Positions 1 through 6,006 of a stretch of DNA of 7,970 nt are shown here, in pieces; within the stretch, counting starts at the first letter, position 1, and each line of letters starts with the position of its first letter. Both the position numbers and the translations under genes were made by a program. The notes beneath the pieces were generated by a model that searched no databases, was not told where the DNA came from, and was given only the letters and a program-made list of their open reading frames with translations. The stretch is from positions 1 to 7,970 of the forward strand of contig CAMFDH010000052.1 in assembly GCA_945949035.1 (NCBI GenBank), read 5' to 3'. The DNA comes from an uncultured Actinomyces sp. Lineage in GTDB: Bacteria > Actinomycetota > Actinomycetes > Actinomycetales > Actinomycetaceae.

Positions 1-179
1 GGCACAACGGGGCCAACAGTCTGGATCATGTTCGACTCAAGCTGCATGCGGTATGAGTTGATCTGGCGCGCACGCTTGGCGGCAAGAATCACCAGGGCGT
101 ACTTGGAATCGGCACGCTCAAGCAACTCATCAATGGGCGGGTAGGTGATGCCTACAGGCTGGGCAACGATTCCCGACAT
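1..179 (-). CDS. rpoZ: RNA polymerase omega subunit (N-terminal part, runs off the window)
   Basis: Omega is the small subunit of RNA polymerase that helps fold and assemble beta-prime. Translating from the ATG at 179-177 gives a protein beginning [15 protein letters not shown], followed by [20 protein letters not shown] and then RARQINSYR. The PPIDELL, SKYALV and AAKRARQIN blocks are the conserved omega core, in the order seen in actinobacterial RpoZ. About 59 residues are visible and the C-terminus is cut off at base 1. The start is supported by a strong ribosome binding site, AGGAGA at 190-185, five bases before the ATG. It lies 68 bases downstream of gmk on the same strand, a pairing common in bacteria. 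The spacer contains two small hairpins, described separately. Confidence 0.95.
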   Translation of the reverse strand, partial: MSGIVAQPVGITYPPIDELLERADSKYALVILAAKRARQINSYRMQLESNMIQTVGPVV

Positions 180-184
180 AAGTT

Positions 185-234
185 TCTCCTCTTGCCCGCT
201 ACATGCGGGTTAGTCGTGCGGACTTGTGCCCGCA
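185..234 (-). promoter_or_regulatory. rpoZ leader: two tandem hairpins plus ribosome binding site
   Basis: Read on the minus strand, the gmk-rpoZ spacer holds two stems. The first spans 234-217: a 7-bp stem with one G-U pair and an ACAA loop. The second spans 209-195: CCCGC / GCGGG with a 5-base loop. It ends four bases before the rpoZ ribosome binding site AGGAGA (190-185). The left arm of the first (TGCGGG, 234-229) is also perfectly complementary to the left arm of the second (CCCGCA, 209-204), so the two foldings exclude each other. There is no T-run, so this is not a typical intrinsic terminator. The complementarity is seen directly. A regulatory role is inference. Confidence 0.4.
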
Positions 235-247
235 TACCGTCGTCATT

Positions 248-805
248 CTAGTTCAGGCCCATGGCCTCAGCCAGCTCCACAGCTGTGCGATCGACGTCAT
301 GGTTGACTATGACAACATCGAACTCTCCGGCTGCTGCGAGTTCCTCACGTGCGGTGCGTAGCCTGCGGGCCTGCTCTTCCAGAGTCTCGGTTCCCCGTGA
401 GAGGAGGCGTCTCTGGAGGTCTTCCCAAGCCGGCGGTTCAATGAAGATTGAACGGCACCCGGGGACTTTCCTCTTCACTTGGCGAGCGCCGGCGAGGTCC
501 ACTTCGAGGAGAACTGGCAGGCCATTCTTCCGCTGCTCATCCACCCAGGCTGCGGGGGTGCCATAGCGGTTCTGGTTGTGCACCATGGCCCATTCGAGCA
601 GTTCGCCGTTGTCGACCATTCGGTCAAACTGAGCGTCACTAACGAAGATGTAGTCAACGCCGTCTACCTCCCCTGGCCTTGGCTCACGGGTGGTAACCGA
701 GATCGAAAGAGTAACCTGTGGGTGCATCTCGCGGAGGCGGCGCACCACGGTTCCCTTGCCAACGGCAGTGGGACCAGCGACTACAAAAAGTGGGGCGGCA
801 TTCAT
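248..805 (-). CDS. gmk: guanylate kinase
   Basis: Cytosolic enzyme that phosphorylates GMP to GDP with ATP, essential for GTP and dGTP supply. With the ATG at 805 the protein is 185 residues, normal for the family. The P-loop GPTAVGKGT lies at residues 11-19. The GMP-binding region follows, with VTTREPRPGE (37-46), the DY pair near 51-52, LLEW (69-72) and YGTP near 81-84. LLEVD (100-104) is the conserved strand after it. The lid region carries SRGTET and the ARR arginines near 146-148, and the C-terminus has the usual VVIVN strand. A longer reading from a TTG at 823 would add MCQSWV, but it has no better ribosome binding site and no family support, so I prefer 805. It lies 110 bases downstream of mihF and upstream of rpoZ. 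Confidence 0.95.
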   Translation of the reverse strand: MNAAPLFVVAGPTAVGKGTVVRRLREMHPQVTLSISVTTREPRPGEVDGVDYIFVSDAQFDRMVDNGELLEWAMVHNQNRYGTPAAWVDEQRKNGLPVLLEVDLAGARQVKRKVPGCRSIFIEPPAWEDLQRRLLSRGTETLEEQARRLRTAREELAAAGEFDVVIVNHDVDRTAVELAEAMGLN

Positions 806-915
806 GACCCAAGATTGGCACAAAACGGAGTCATGAGAGAACTTTTGCGGTGCCCGTCACTTTTCGGTCAGGTAAGCCTAAGTCTGCGAGCCGCTTCCCA
901 CTATGTTGGGCGTTG

Positions 916-1230
916 TTATGCCCCGAACATCTCCAGTAGAGCCTCTCGCTGGACACGTCCGAGCCCACAGACACGACGGGTCTTTGAGATCCCGACCTCT
1001 TCCATGATCTGGTTCGCGCGGTGCACGCCGACGCGTGGCATCGACTCAAGCATCGCCTTGGCCCTCATTCGGCCCAGCGCTTGGTCTTCATCGGCCTCGG
1101 TGAAGAACTCTTCTAGCGACAGGTCGCGGCTCTTGAGCTTCTGCTTCACAAGAGCTCTGCGCTGGCGAGCGGCCGTCGCCTTAGCCAGTGCTTCTTGCCG
1201 CTGGTCTGCGGTCAATTTTGGAAGTGCCAC
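916..1230 (-). CDS. mihF: actinobacterial integration host factor (mIHF), nucleoid-associated protein
   Basis: Small basic DNA-binding protein that bends and compacts DNA in actinobacteria. It is unrelated to the alpha/beta IHF of E. coli. The predicted protein is 104 residues, close to the roughly 105 of mycobacterial and streptomycete homologues. It begins MALPKLTADQR, matching the family's MALPxLTxEQR. An Ala/Arg/Lys-rich helix follows (about 12-34), then LGRMRAKAMLESMP (52-65), and the helix-hairpin-helix-like DNA-binding segment VGVHRANQIMEEVGI (67-81) and RRVCGLG (85-91). The start is a GTG at 1230-1228. An in-frame ATG at 1236 and a longer frame to 1260 exist, but AAAGGGG at 1243-1237 abuts that ATG and is six bases from the GTG. 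Position 88 is Cys where I recall Arg in homologues. Confidence 0.93.
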   Translation of the reverse strand: MALPKLTADQRQEALAKATAARQRRALVKQKLKSRDLSLEEFFTEADEDQALGRMRAKAMLESMPRVGVHRANQIMEEVGISKTRRVCGLGRVQREALLEMFGA

Positions 1231-1243
1231 GTCCATCCCCCTT
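1228..1243 (-). promoter_or_regulatory. ribosome binding site that selects the mihF GTG start
   Basis: On the minus strand the sequence reads AAAGGGG, then ATGGAC, then GTG. The purine run ends directly against the ATG, which is too close for initiation, but lies six bases from the GTG, an ordinary spacing. Family alignment also starts at this GTG (V/M-ALP). The ATG is therefore probably a decoy. Confidence 0.6.
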
Positions 1244-1327
1244 TGGCGGTGATATAACACCTCAACCCTAAGGCACCCCGGGGAATTGCGCGCGAGATAA
1301 ACAGGTTAGTAACGGGTTTGTGGCTGC

Positions 1328-1912
1328 CTAGTACTCATCGAGAAGCTCGTCGAGCAGTCCGTCCACATCGAAGTCGGCCTTGGAAAGGTCCTCCAGTGAC
1401 AATTCGGGCTCCGGTAGGGCCTTTTCAGCAGGCTCTTCTACCTTGGCCGTCGGGGTCGTTGCAGCAACGTCCTTGCGGATCGCGTCGAGTACCGCGTTGA
1501 CGTAGGCGGGAGAGGTGTCAGTCGAGATCTGCTTGACAACCGAGACGGCCTCATCAATCGCGGATATGGCGGGAACCTGGTCGCTATTCGACGTCATCTC
1601 CCAAACCGCGACTCGCATTACTGCAAGGTCGACTGCTGGGATGCGGTCGATGTCAGCGCCCTTCGCATGGTTGCGAATGAGCCTGTCGATACGATCGAGG
1701 TCACCCGCAACGCCCTCGACAATGGCAACCGAGTACGCGGGAAGCGGTGAGGGCGCAGAGTTGATCATCTTGCGCTCTTCGAGGAGGTCGAGAAGGTCGA
1801 CCTGGGAGGAAATAATGCCCCTCTGGTCAGCCTCGAAAAGGACCTCCGCGGCGCGCTTACGAGCCTTGGTCCTGGATGTGAACCTGCCGCGTTCGTGTGC
1901 CACGGGGATCAC
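1328..1912 (-). CDS. nusB: transcription antitermination factor NusB with acidic C-terminal tail
   Basis: NusB binds boxA RNA together with ribosomal protein S10 (NusE) to prevent premature termination, mainly on rRNA operons. The 194-residue reading has the all-helical NusB fold signature: the N-terminal basic segment with RTKARKRAAEVLFEAD (14-29), DLAVMRVAVWEM (95-106), and the C-terminal AIDEAVSVVKQIS (118-130) followed by SPAYVNAVLDAI (134-145). The normal NusB domain ends near residue 150. About 44 further residues form a strongly acidic tail (14 Asp/Glu against 3 Lys), ending DGLLDELLDEY. The start is GTG. The one at 1912 has AAGGA three bases upstream, rather close; the GTG at 1903 (MAHERGRF) is a credible alternative. 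It is separated from efp by 101 bases that include a strong inverted repeat, so it may be partly independently expressed. Confidence 0.92.
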   Translation of the reverse strand: MIPVAHERGRFTSRTKARKRAAEVLFEADQRGIISSQVDLLDLLEERKMINSAPSPLPAYSVAIVEGVAGDLDRIDRLIRNHAKGADIDRIPAVDLAVMRVAVWEMTSNSDQVPAISAIDEAVSVVKQISTDTSPAYVNAVLDAIRKDVAATTPTAKVEEPAEKALPEPELSLEDLSKADFDVDGLLDELLDEY

Positions 1913-1933
1913 TCGTCCTTTCGTTACGTGAGT

Positions 1934-1972
1934 TGGGGTACCGCTGCTGTGCTTTGTTGCGGCGGTACCCCA
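1934..1972 (-). repeat. strong inverted repeat in the efp-nusB spacer (RNA hairpin)
   Basis: On the minus strand TGGGGTACCGCCGC (1972-1959) is followed by an 11-base loop and GCAGCGGTACCCCA (1947-1934). Thirteen of fourteen positions pair, including a perfect outer 11 bp containing GGTACC. The hairpin ends 21 bases before the nusB GTG at 1912. No T-run follows on either strand, so it is not a canonical intrinsic terminator. It could be a weak terminator, a processing or stability element, or an operator with dyad symmetry. Confidence 0.65.
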
Positions 1973-1976
1973 GTTT

Positions 1977-1989
1977 GTCCTAGGAGGAC
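1977..1989 (-). repeat. small hairpin just before the larger nusB-leader repeat
   Basis: On the minus strand GTCCT, a 3-base loop CCT, and AGGAC form a 5-bp stem four bases before the larger repeat at 1972-1934. It is short enough to be chance. It is listed because the two stems together occupy much of the efp-nusB spacer. Confidence 0.25.
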
Positions 1990-2013
1990 TTGCCTTGAGT
2001 CGGCGGGCAAAAC

Positions 2014-2577
2014 CTAGTCGTTGACGCGACCGAGGAAGTCACCGGTTCGAGTATCAACCTTGATCACAGTGTCCTCATCCATGTAGAGGGGAACCTGGAT
2101 CTCGTATCCGGTTTCAAGAGTCGCGGGCTTGGTGCCAGCAGACGAGCGATCGCCCTGCAGTCCCGGCTCAGTGTGGGTGATGCGCAGGTTTACCGAAATG
2201 GGAAGCTCAACTGAGAGGACCTGGTCACCGTGGAAGGAGACAATGGCCCTCTGGTTGTCAACCATGAAGTTGCTGGCGTCACCAACGATGGCCTCCGAAA
2301 GGGGAAGCTGCTCGTAGGTGGAGTCGTCCATGAATACGTAGTCTTCACCGTCGTGGTACAGGTAGGTCATGTCACGGCGGTCCACGGTCGCGGTCTCTAC
2401 CTTGACGCCGGCATTGAAGGTCTTGTCAACCGTCTTACCCGACAGAACGTTGCGGATCTTGGTACGAACGAAAGCCGGTCCCTTTCCTGGCTTGACGTGC
2501 TGGAACTCAACCACCTGCCAGAGGTTCCCGTCGATGACGAGGATCATTCCGTTCTTGAGGTCGTTCGTTGTTGCCAC
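2014..2577 (-). CDS. efp: translation elongation factor P (PGKGP type)
   Basis: EF-P binds between the P and E sites of stalled ribosomes and speeds peptide bond formation at consecutive prolines. The 187-residue protein has the full three-domain family length. The N-terminal KOW-like domain (1-65) includes the tip loop KPGKGPAF with Lys32, followed by an OB domain (about 66-127) and a second OB domain (about 130-187). The C-terminus carries the conserved [15 protein letters not shown] signature. The PGKGP loop is the type reported in actinobacteria to work without Lys modification, and no EpmA/EpmB-like gene is present here. The start is a GTG at 2577, eight bases after AGAAAG (2591-2586), giving [11 protein letters not shown], the usual EF-P beginning. 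It follows the shikimate-kinase-like gene by 16 bases and probably shares its transcript. Confidence 0.97.
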   Translation of the reverse strand: MATTNDLKNGMILVIDGNLWQVVEFQHVKPGKGPAFVRTKIRNVLSGKTVDKTFNAGVKVETATVDRRDMTYLYHDGEDYVFMDDSTYEQLPLSEAIVGDASNFMVDNQRAIVSFHGDQVLSVELPISVNLRITHTEPGLQGDRSSAGTKPATLETGYEIQVPLYMDEDTVIKVDTRTGDFLGRVND

Positions 2578-2593
2578 AGATGCTACTTTCTGT

Positions 2594-3151
2594 TCAGTTT
2601 CGTGCCTTGATAAGAGAATCAGTTCCGAGTTCCGCAGTGATCAAACGAGCGGCCATGGAACCATCGCAGGTATCAGTATCGCACCAAAGGTCGGTTACTT
2701 TCGAGTATGCCTCTTCTAAAACCGCTAACTGCGCCCTAAACCACGCACGCGGAGTACCGAGTGCCGCCGGTCGTGGCGCATCCAAGCCGTTGCGACGCAC
2801 CAGGGTCGAGAGTGAAGCCCGAAGGCCCACAACCTTAGTTCCAGCTCCTTTGGCCGCAACCAGATCCTCCATCACCTCCGGGTTCAGTATCGACGAGGCA
2901 CTGAGGACAACGATTGCTCCGGTGCCCGGGCCATCTGGAGTCAGCACCTCATGTGCGGCCACTGCCAGGGCATCAAGAGCGGCTTCGGGATCATCCGTCA
3001 TGGCGACTCCCACGGGAGACCCAAGAGTGAGCGACGCCCTATCCTCAGACTCGACGACAGGTAGTCCAAGTTGGCGACCCAAAGCTTCGGCTACTTCGCT
3101 CTTCCCGCTGCCAGATGCGCCTACCAGGACGAGGCTCGGAAATGAACTCAC
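2594..3151 (-). CDS. degenerate shikimate kinase-like P-loop protein
   Basis: A 185-residue protein of shikimate kinase length and layout. Near the N-terminus [11 protein letters not shown] (8-18) is a good Walker A motif. Aligned by eye with the shikimate kinase fold, the substrate-binding DxD is replaced by E34-S-E36, the Arg in the usual FRxxE motif is missing (ALDALAV, 58-64), and the GGG loop becomes SASS (84-87). The Arg that normally precedes the APLY-type segment is also missing (region 138-149). Only the lid Arg (R127 in APRPAA) seems retained. ATP binding is plausible; shikimate phosphorylation is doubtful, especially since the complete enzyme is encoded immediately upstream. The GTG start overlaps the aroKB stop (GTGA, 3148-3151), so translation is probably coupled. 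It may be a paralogue with a new role or a decaying one. The intact frame and actinobacterial-looking sequence argue against a pseudogene. Confidence 0.75.
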   Translation of the reverse strand: MSSFPSLVLVGASGSGKSEVAEALGRQLGLPVVESEDRASLTLGSPVGVAMTDDPEAALDALAVAAHEVLTPDGPGTGAIVVLSASSILNPEVMEDLVAAKGAGTKVVGLRASLSTLVRRNGLDAPRPAALGTPRAWFRAQLAVLEEAYSKVTDLWCDTDTCDGSMAARLITAELGTDSLIKARN

Positions 3152-4749
3152 TTTTCTCCCATACCCATATCAACTGCCAACTTCTCGACTGTGGACGGAC
3201 TGACTTCGCGAACGGTTGGTCTGCCATCCTCCCCTAAGAGTACAAAGCGCAGGTTCCCCTGGCGGACCTTCTTGTCTGAGCGAAGTCCCTCCATTAGGAC
3301 CTCTATCTGCCCGCGGTAGTGGATTGGGAGTCCTACGGATCGGAAAGCTTCCTCATGCTCAACGACCACACTTTCCGGGACCAGTCCAAGGGAGTGCGCC
3401 AGGTTCGCCGCAAAAACCGAGCCGATTGCAACGGCTTCCCCATGCCTCATTGTGTAGTGCTCGGCACGTTCAATCGCGTGACCCATGGTGTGACCGTAGT
3501 TGAGAATCTCACGCAGGCCGCCCTCGAGTCGATCAGAGCTAACCACGCGCGCCTTCACCGCGATCGAGCGGGAAACGATCTCGGTGAGGACCAGTCTCCC
3601 CTTCCCCGTCGCCCACCGGACCGAGCCGATCTCGGGGTGTTCTGAGATGATTCGGAGGATCTGCGGGTCATCAATGAAGCCCGTCTTGATCACCTCTGCA
3701 AGTCCCGCTACGTACTCACCCTGAGGCAGGGATTCGAGGGTGAGGAGATCAACGAGAACCGCGTGGGGGTCATGGAAGGCTCCCACCAGGTTCTTCCCGG
3801 CGGGAGTGTCAATGCCAGTCTTCCCACCCAGAGCAGCATCAACCATGGCGAGCAGTGTCGTGGGAAGGTGAATGACGCGAACTCCGCGGAGCCACGAAGC
3901 AGCGATAAAGCCCCCAAGATCCGTGGTGACACCACCCCCGAAGGTGACAACAACATCCCGCCTTCCGAGGCCCACCTCTCCGAGGAGATCCCAGGCCTGC
4001 ACGACAGTTTCGATGTTCTTTGCGTGCTCTCCATCAACGTGGGAGAAATCGGTAACCGTCAATCCCGCCTCGCCAATCACCTTCGCAATGGACCTGCTGG
4101 CGTCGCGAAGTGACTCGGGGTAGACGAGGAGGGCTCGTGTCGCATCCCTGGGAAGGTAGCCCTTGAGGAGGGCGGATGTACCCGCGCCGGTGAGGACGTT
4201 GTACCGATGGCTGCCCTTCACCGGGGTGTACTCCCAACCAAGGAGTGTGCTGATGATCTGCTTAACTACGTCATCTGCGGGCGCGTTAGAGGATGTGACG
4301 TGACAGTTTGCCAGATGGGCATAGATTGGGTCGCGACGCGCCTTGAGTTCAGCCAGCTGGGTCTCCGGATCTTCCTGCAGCAGTGGGCGCCGGTTGTTTC
4401 GAGTAACTCTTGCCAACAGCACATCGAAGTCCGCATCAATCCAGACGACTGTTCGATCCTCAAGGAAGTCGGCAACGGCACTGGTTTCGATTGCTCCGCC
4501 ACCGAGGGAGACCACGCCGGGGGAATCGGCCGTTTCTAGGATTACCTGGGCCTCAAGCTCACGAAATCGATCCTTACCTTCGTCACGAAAGATAGCCGCG
4601 ATGGTCTTGCCGGTCTTCTTTTCGATTTCGGTGTCGATATCGATGTGTGGAACACGCAGAGCTGCCGCGAGGTTGAAGCCGACTTTGGACTTGCCGCTCC
4701 CGGGAAGCCCTATTAGGTACCAGGCCTCTGCGCTTGGAAGATCAGTCAT
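3148..4749 (-). CDS. aroKB: bifunctional shikimate kinase / 3-dehydroquinate synthase (AroK-AroB fusion)
   Basis: One 533-residue protein joins two shikimate-pathway enzymes. Residues 1-170 are shikimate kinase (shikimate to shikimate-3-phosphate). They include Walker A GLPGSGKS (14-21), substrate Asp37 and Asp39, Arg63, GGG (83-85), lid Arg121 in NRRPLL, and Arg139, so the active site is complete. Residues about 180-533 are 3-dehydroquinate synthase (DAHP to 3-dehydroquinate, NAD and metal dependent). Here GGGVTTDLGGF (271-281) and LGGKTGID (307-314) are NAD/substrate elements, and the metal ligands are Glu352, His420 (GHTMGHA) and His436 (HGEAV). The linker is only about 10 residues. The ATG at 4749 overlaps the aroC stop by 8 bases. 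A frame extending to 4848 adds 33 residues inside aroC that precede the kinase fold, and is rejected. No stop or frameshift separates the halves. Confidence 0.95.
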   Translation of the reverse strand: MTDLPSAEAWYLIGLPGSGKSKVGFNLAAALRVPHIDIDTEIEKKTGKTIAAIFRDEGKDRFRELEAQVILETADSPGVVSLGGGAIETSAVADFLEDRTVVWIDADFDVLLARVTRNNRRPLLQEDPETQLAELKARRDPIYAHLANCHVTSSNAPADDVVKQIISTLLGWEYTPVKGSHRYNVLTGAGTSALLKGYLPRDATRALLVYPESLRDASRSIAKVIGEAGLTVTDFSHVDGEHAKNIETVVQAWDLLGEVGLGRRDVVVTFGGGVTTDLGGFIAASWLRGVRVIHLPTTLLAMVDAALGGKTGIDTPAGKNLVGAFHDPHAVLVDLLTLESLPQGEYVAGLAEVIKTGFIDDPQILRIISEHPEIGSVRWATGKGRLVLTEIVSRSIAVKARVVSSDRLEGGLREILNYGHTMGHAIERAEHYTMRHGEAVAIGSVFAANLAHSLGLVPESVVVEHEEAFRSVGLPIHYRGQIEVLMEGLRSDKKVRQGNLRFVLLGEDGRPTVREVSPSTVEKLAVDMGMGEK

Positions 4750-5983
4750 TCGACGCTGCCCCCCAGCTGGGTGGAGCGAGGTGCCCTGCCACGTACTCCT
4801 CCTGAGCGCGGTACTGCTCTTCGACCTCCGCCACAGACATTCCCCCAAATCTTTCGGTGAACTTTTGGGCGAGGACGAGGGCGACCATAGCCTCCGCGAT
4901 CACCGCTCCAGGTACGACCTGGCAGGTATCGGAGCGCTGGTGGAAGGCGGATGTCGCCGTTCCATCGACGAGGTCTACGGTTGGGAGCGGGCGAGGAACA
5001 GTTGAAATCGGTTTGAAACCAACTCGGGCGATGATCGGCTCCCCGTTAGATGTGCCTCCCTCGATTCCCCCGGCACGATTGGTTTGGCGCGCAATGGTTG
5101 CGCCCCGACGGACAATGCTGTCGTGGGCTGAACTTCCGAGACGTCGAGCAGACTCGATACCATCACCGATCTCAACCATTTTTGCCGACTGAATACTCAT
5201 TAGTCCCCAGGCCAGCGACGCATCCAGTTTCCTGTCGGAGGAGACATGGGAGCCAAGGCCGAGGGGGACGCCGTAAGCAATCACTTCAGCGATGCCCCCA
5301 ATGGTCTCCTGGGCTTCGCTGGCAGCATCTATGGCTGCCATGTAGGCATGTTCGGCTTCGAGGCTCAGCGTTCTTACGGGTGAGGCCTGGAGTTGCTCTC
5401 GTTCGGCCGCCTTCGGCAAGTCCGAAACCGGAACCGCACTAGCCCCCACTCCCACCACGTGGGAGATAATCTCGGTGCCGCAGACTTGCCTGAGGAGCTG
5501 GCGAGCGATTGCTCCGAGGGCCACCCTGGCAGCCGTCTCGCGGGCAGAGGCACGTTCAAGGATGTTCCGGGCATCTTCCATGCGGTATGACAGTCCACCA
5601 GCAAGGTCAGCATGACCCGGACGTGGTCTTGTCAGAGGTCGATTCCTTGCCATCTCCCTGACATCCCCACGACCCGCGTCCACCTGAAGCGCCTCGGGAG
5701 GGACCGGGTCGGCACCCATCACGGCCTCCCACTTGGGCCACTCAGAGTTATGTATGACAACGGTGATCGGTGCGCCGGTCGTCAGCCCGTGGCGCACTCC
5801 CGAGAGGATCTCGACGCGATCCTGTTCAAATGCTTGACGCGCGCCGCGTCCATAACCTTGACGTCGTTCCTTTAGGGCCTCAGCAATAAGGGCTGTATCA
5901 ACGCGGACTCCGGCCGGCATGCCCTGCATCGAGGCAACGAGGGCGGGTCCATGAGATTCACCCGCGGTGGTCCAAGTAATCAT
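4742..5983 (-). CDS. aroC: chorismate synthase
   Basis: Catalyses the last shared step of aromatic biosynthesis, 5-enolpyruvylshikimate-3-phosphate to chorismate, using reduced FMN without net redox change. The 413-residue protein has all family signatures: AGESHGP (7-13, with His11), GYGRGAR (43-49), RPGHADL (121-127, with His124), RASARETAARVA (144-155), DGIESARRLGSSAHD (274-288), NRAGGIEGGTSNGEP (302-316) and RSDTC (350-354). Length suits actinobacterial AroC. The ATG at 5983 gives MITWTTAGESHG, the usual family beginning, though the ribosome binding site is weak (GAAAAG eight bases upstream). It begins 23 bases after the prepilin peptidase stop and overlaps the aroKB start by 8 bases. Confidence 0.97.
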   Translation of the reverse strand: MITWTTAGESHGPALVASMQGMPAGVRVDTALIAEALKERRQGYGRGARQAFEQDRVEILSGVRHGLTTGAPITVVIHNSEWPKWEAVMGADPVPPEALQVDAGRGDVREMARNRPLTRPRPGHADLAGGLSYRMEDARNILERASARETAARVALGAIARQLLRQVCGTEIISHVVGVGASAVPVSDLPKAAEREQLQASPVRTLSLEAEHAYMAAIDAASEAQETIGGIAEVIAYGVPLGLGSHVSSDRKLDASLAWGLMSIQSAKMVEIGDGIESARRLGSSAHDSIVRRGATIARQTNRAGGIEGGTSNGEPIIARVGFKPISTVPRPLPTVDLVDGTATSAFHQRSDTCQVVPGAVIAEAMVALVLAQKFTERFGGMSVAEVEEQYRAQEEYVAGHLAPPSWGAASND

Positions 5984-6006
5984 GGGCCAAGCTTTTCACA
6001 GTCCCC

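Noticed and set aside
806..823. Six-residue N-terminal extension of guanylate kinase from a TTG at 823
   Set aside because: Rare start codon, no ribosome binding site, and the P-loop begins at the usual distance when the ATG at 805 is used.
806..915. Terminator or promoter in the 110-base mihF-gmk spacer
   Set aside because: I found only a 4-bp stem (CCCA/TGGG) with no T-run and no convincing -35/-10 pair.
479..1252. 257-residue plus-strand open frame across gmk and mihF
   Set aside because: It lies antisense to two well-recognised genes, spans their spacer, shows no family motif and looks like a by-product of GC-rich codon use.
1231..1327. Possible mihF promoter (TATATC or TTATAT near 1251-1257) and CCCCGGGG palindrome in the nusB-mihF spacer
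   Set aside because: The -10-like hexamer matches only partly and has no acceptable -35 at the right spacing. An 8-base GC palindrome is expected by chance at this composition.
2568..3203. 211-residue plus-strand open frame antisense to the kinase-like gene
   Set aside because: Ser/Arg/Thr-rich translation with no recognisable motif. The minus-strand frame has a Walker A motif and proper overlaps with its neighbours.
4750..4848. 33-residue N-terminal extension of AroKB
   Set aside because: It lies wholly inside the aroC coding region and precedes the shikimate kinase fold. The ATG at 4749 with the 8-base overlap fits the family start.
4343..5005. 220-residue plus-strand open frame antisense to aroKB and aroC
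   Set aside because: Low-complexity Ser/Arg-rich shadow of two clear genes.
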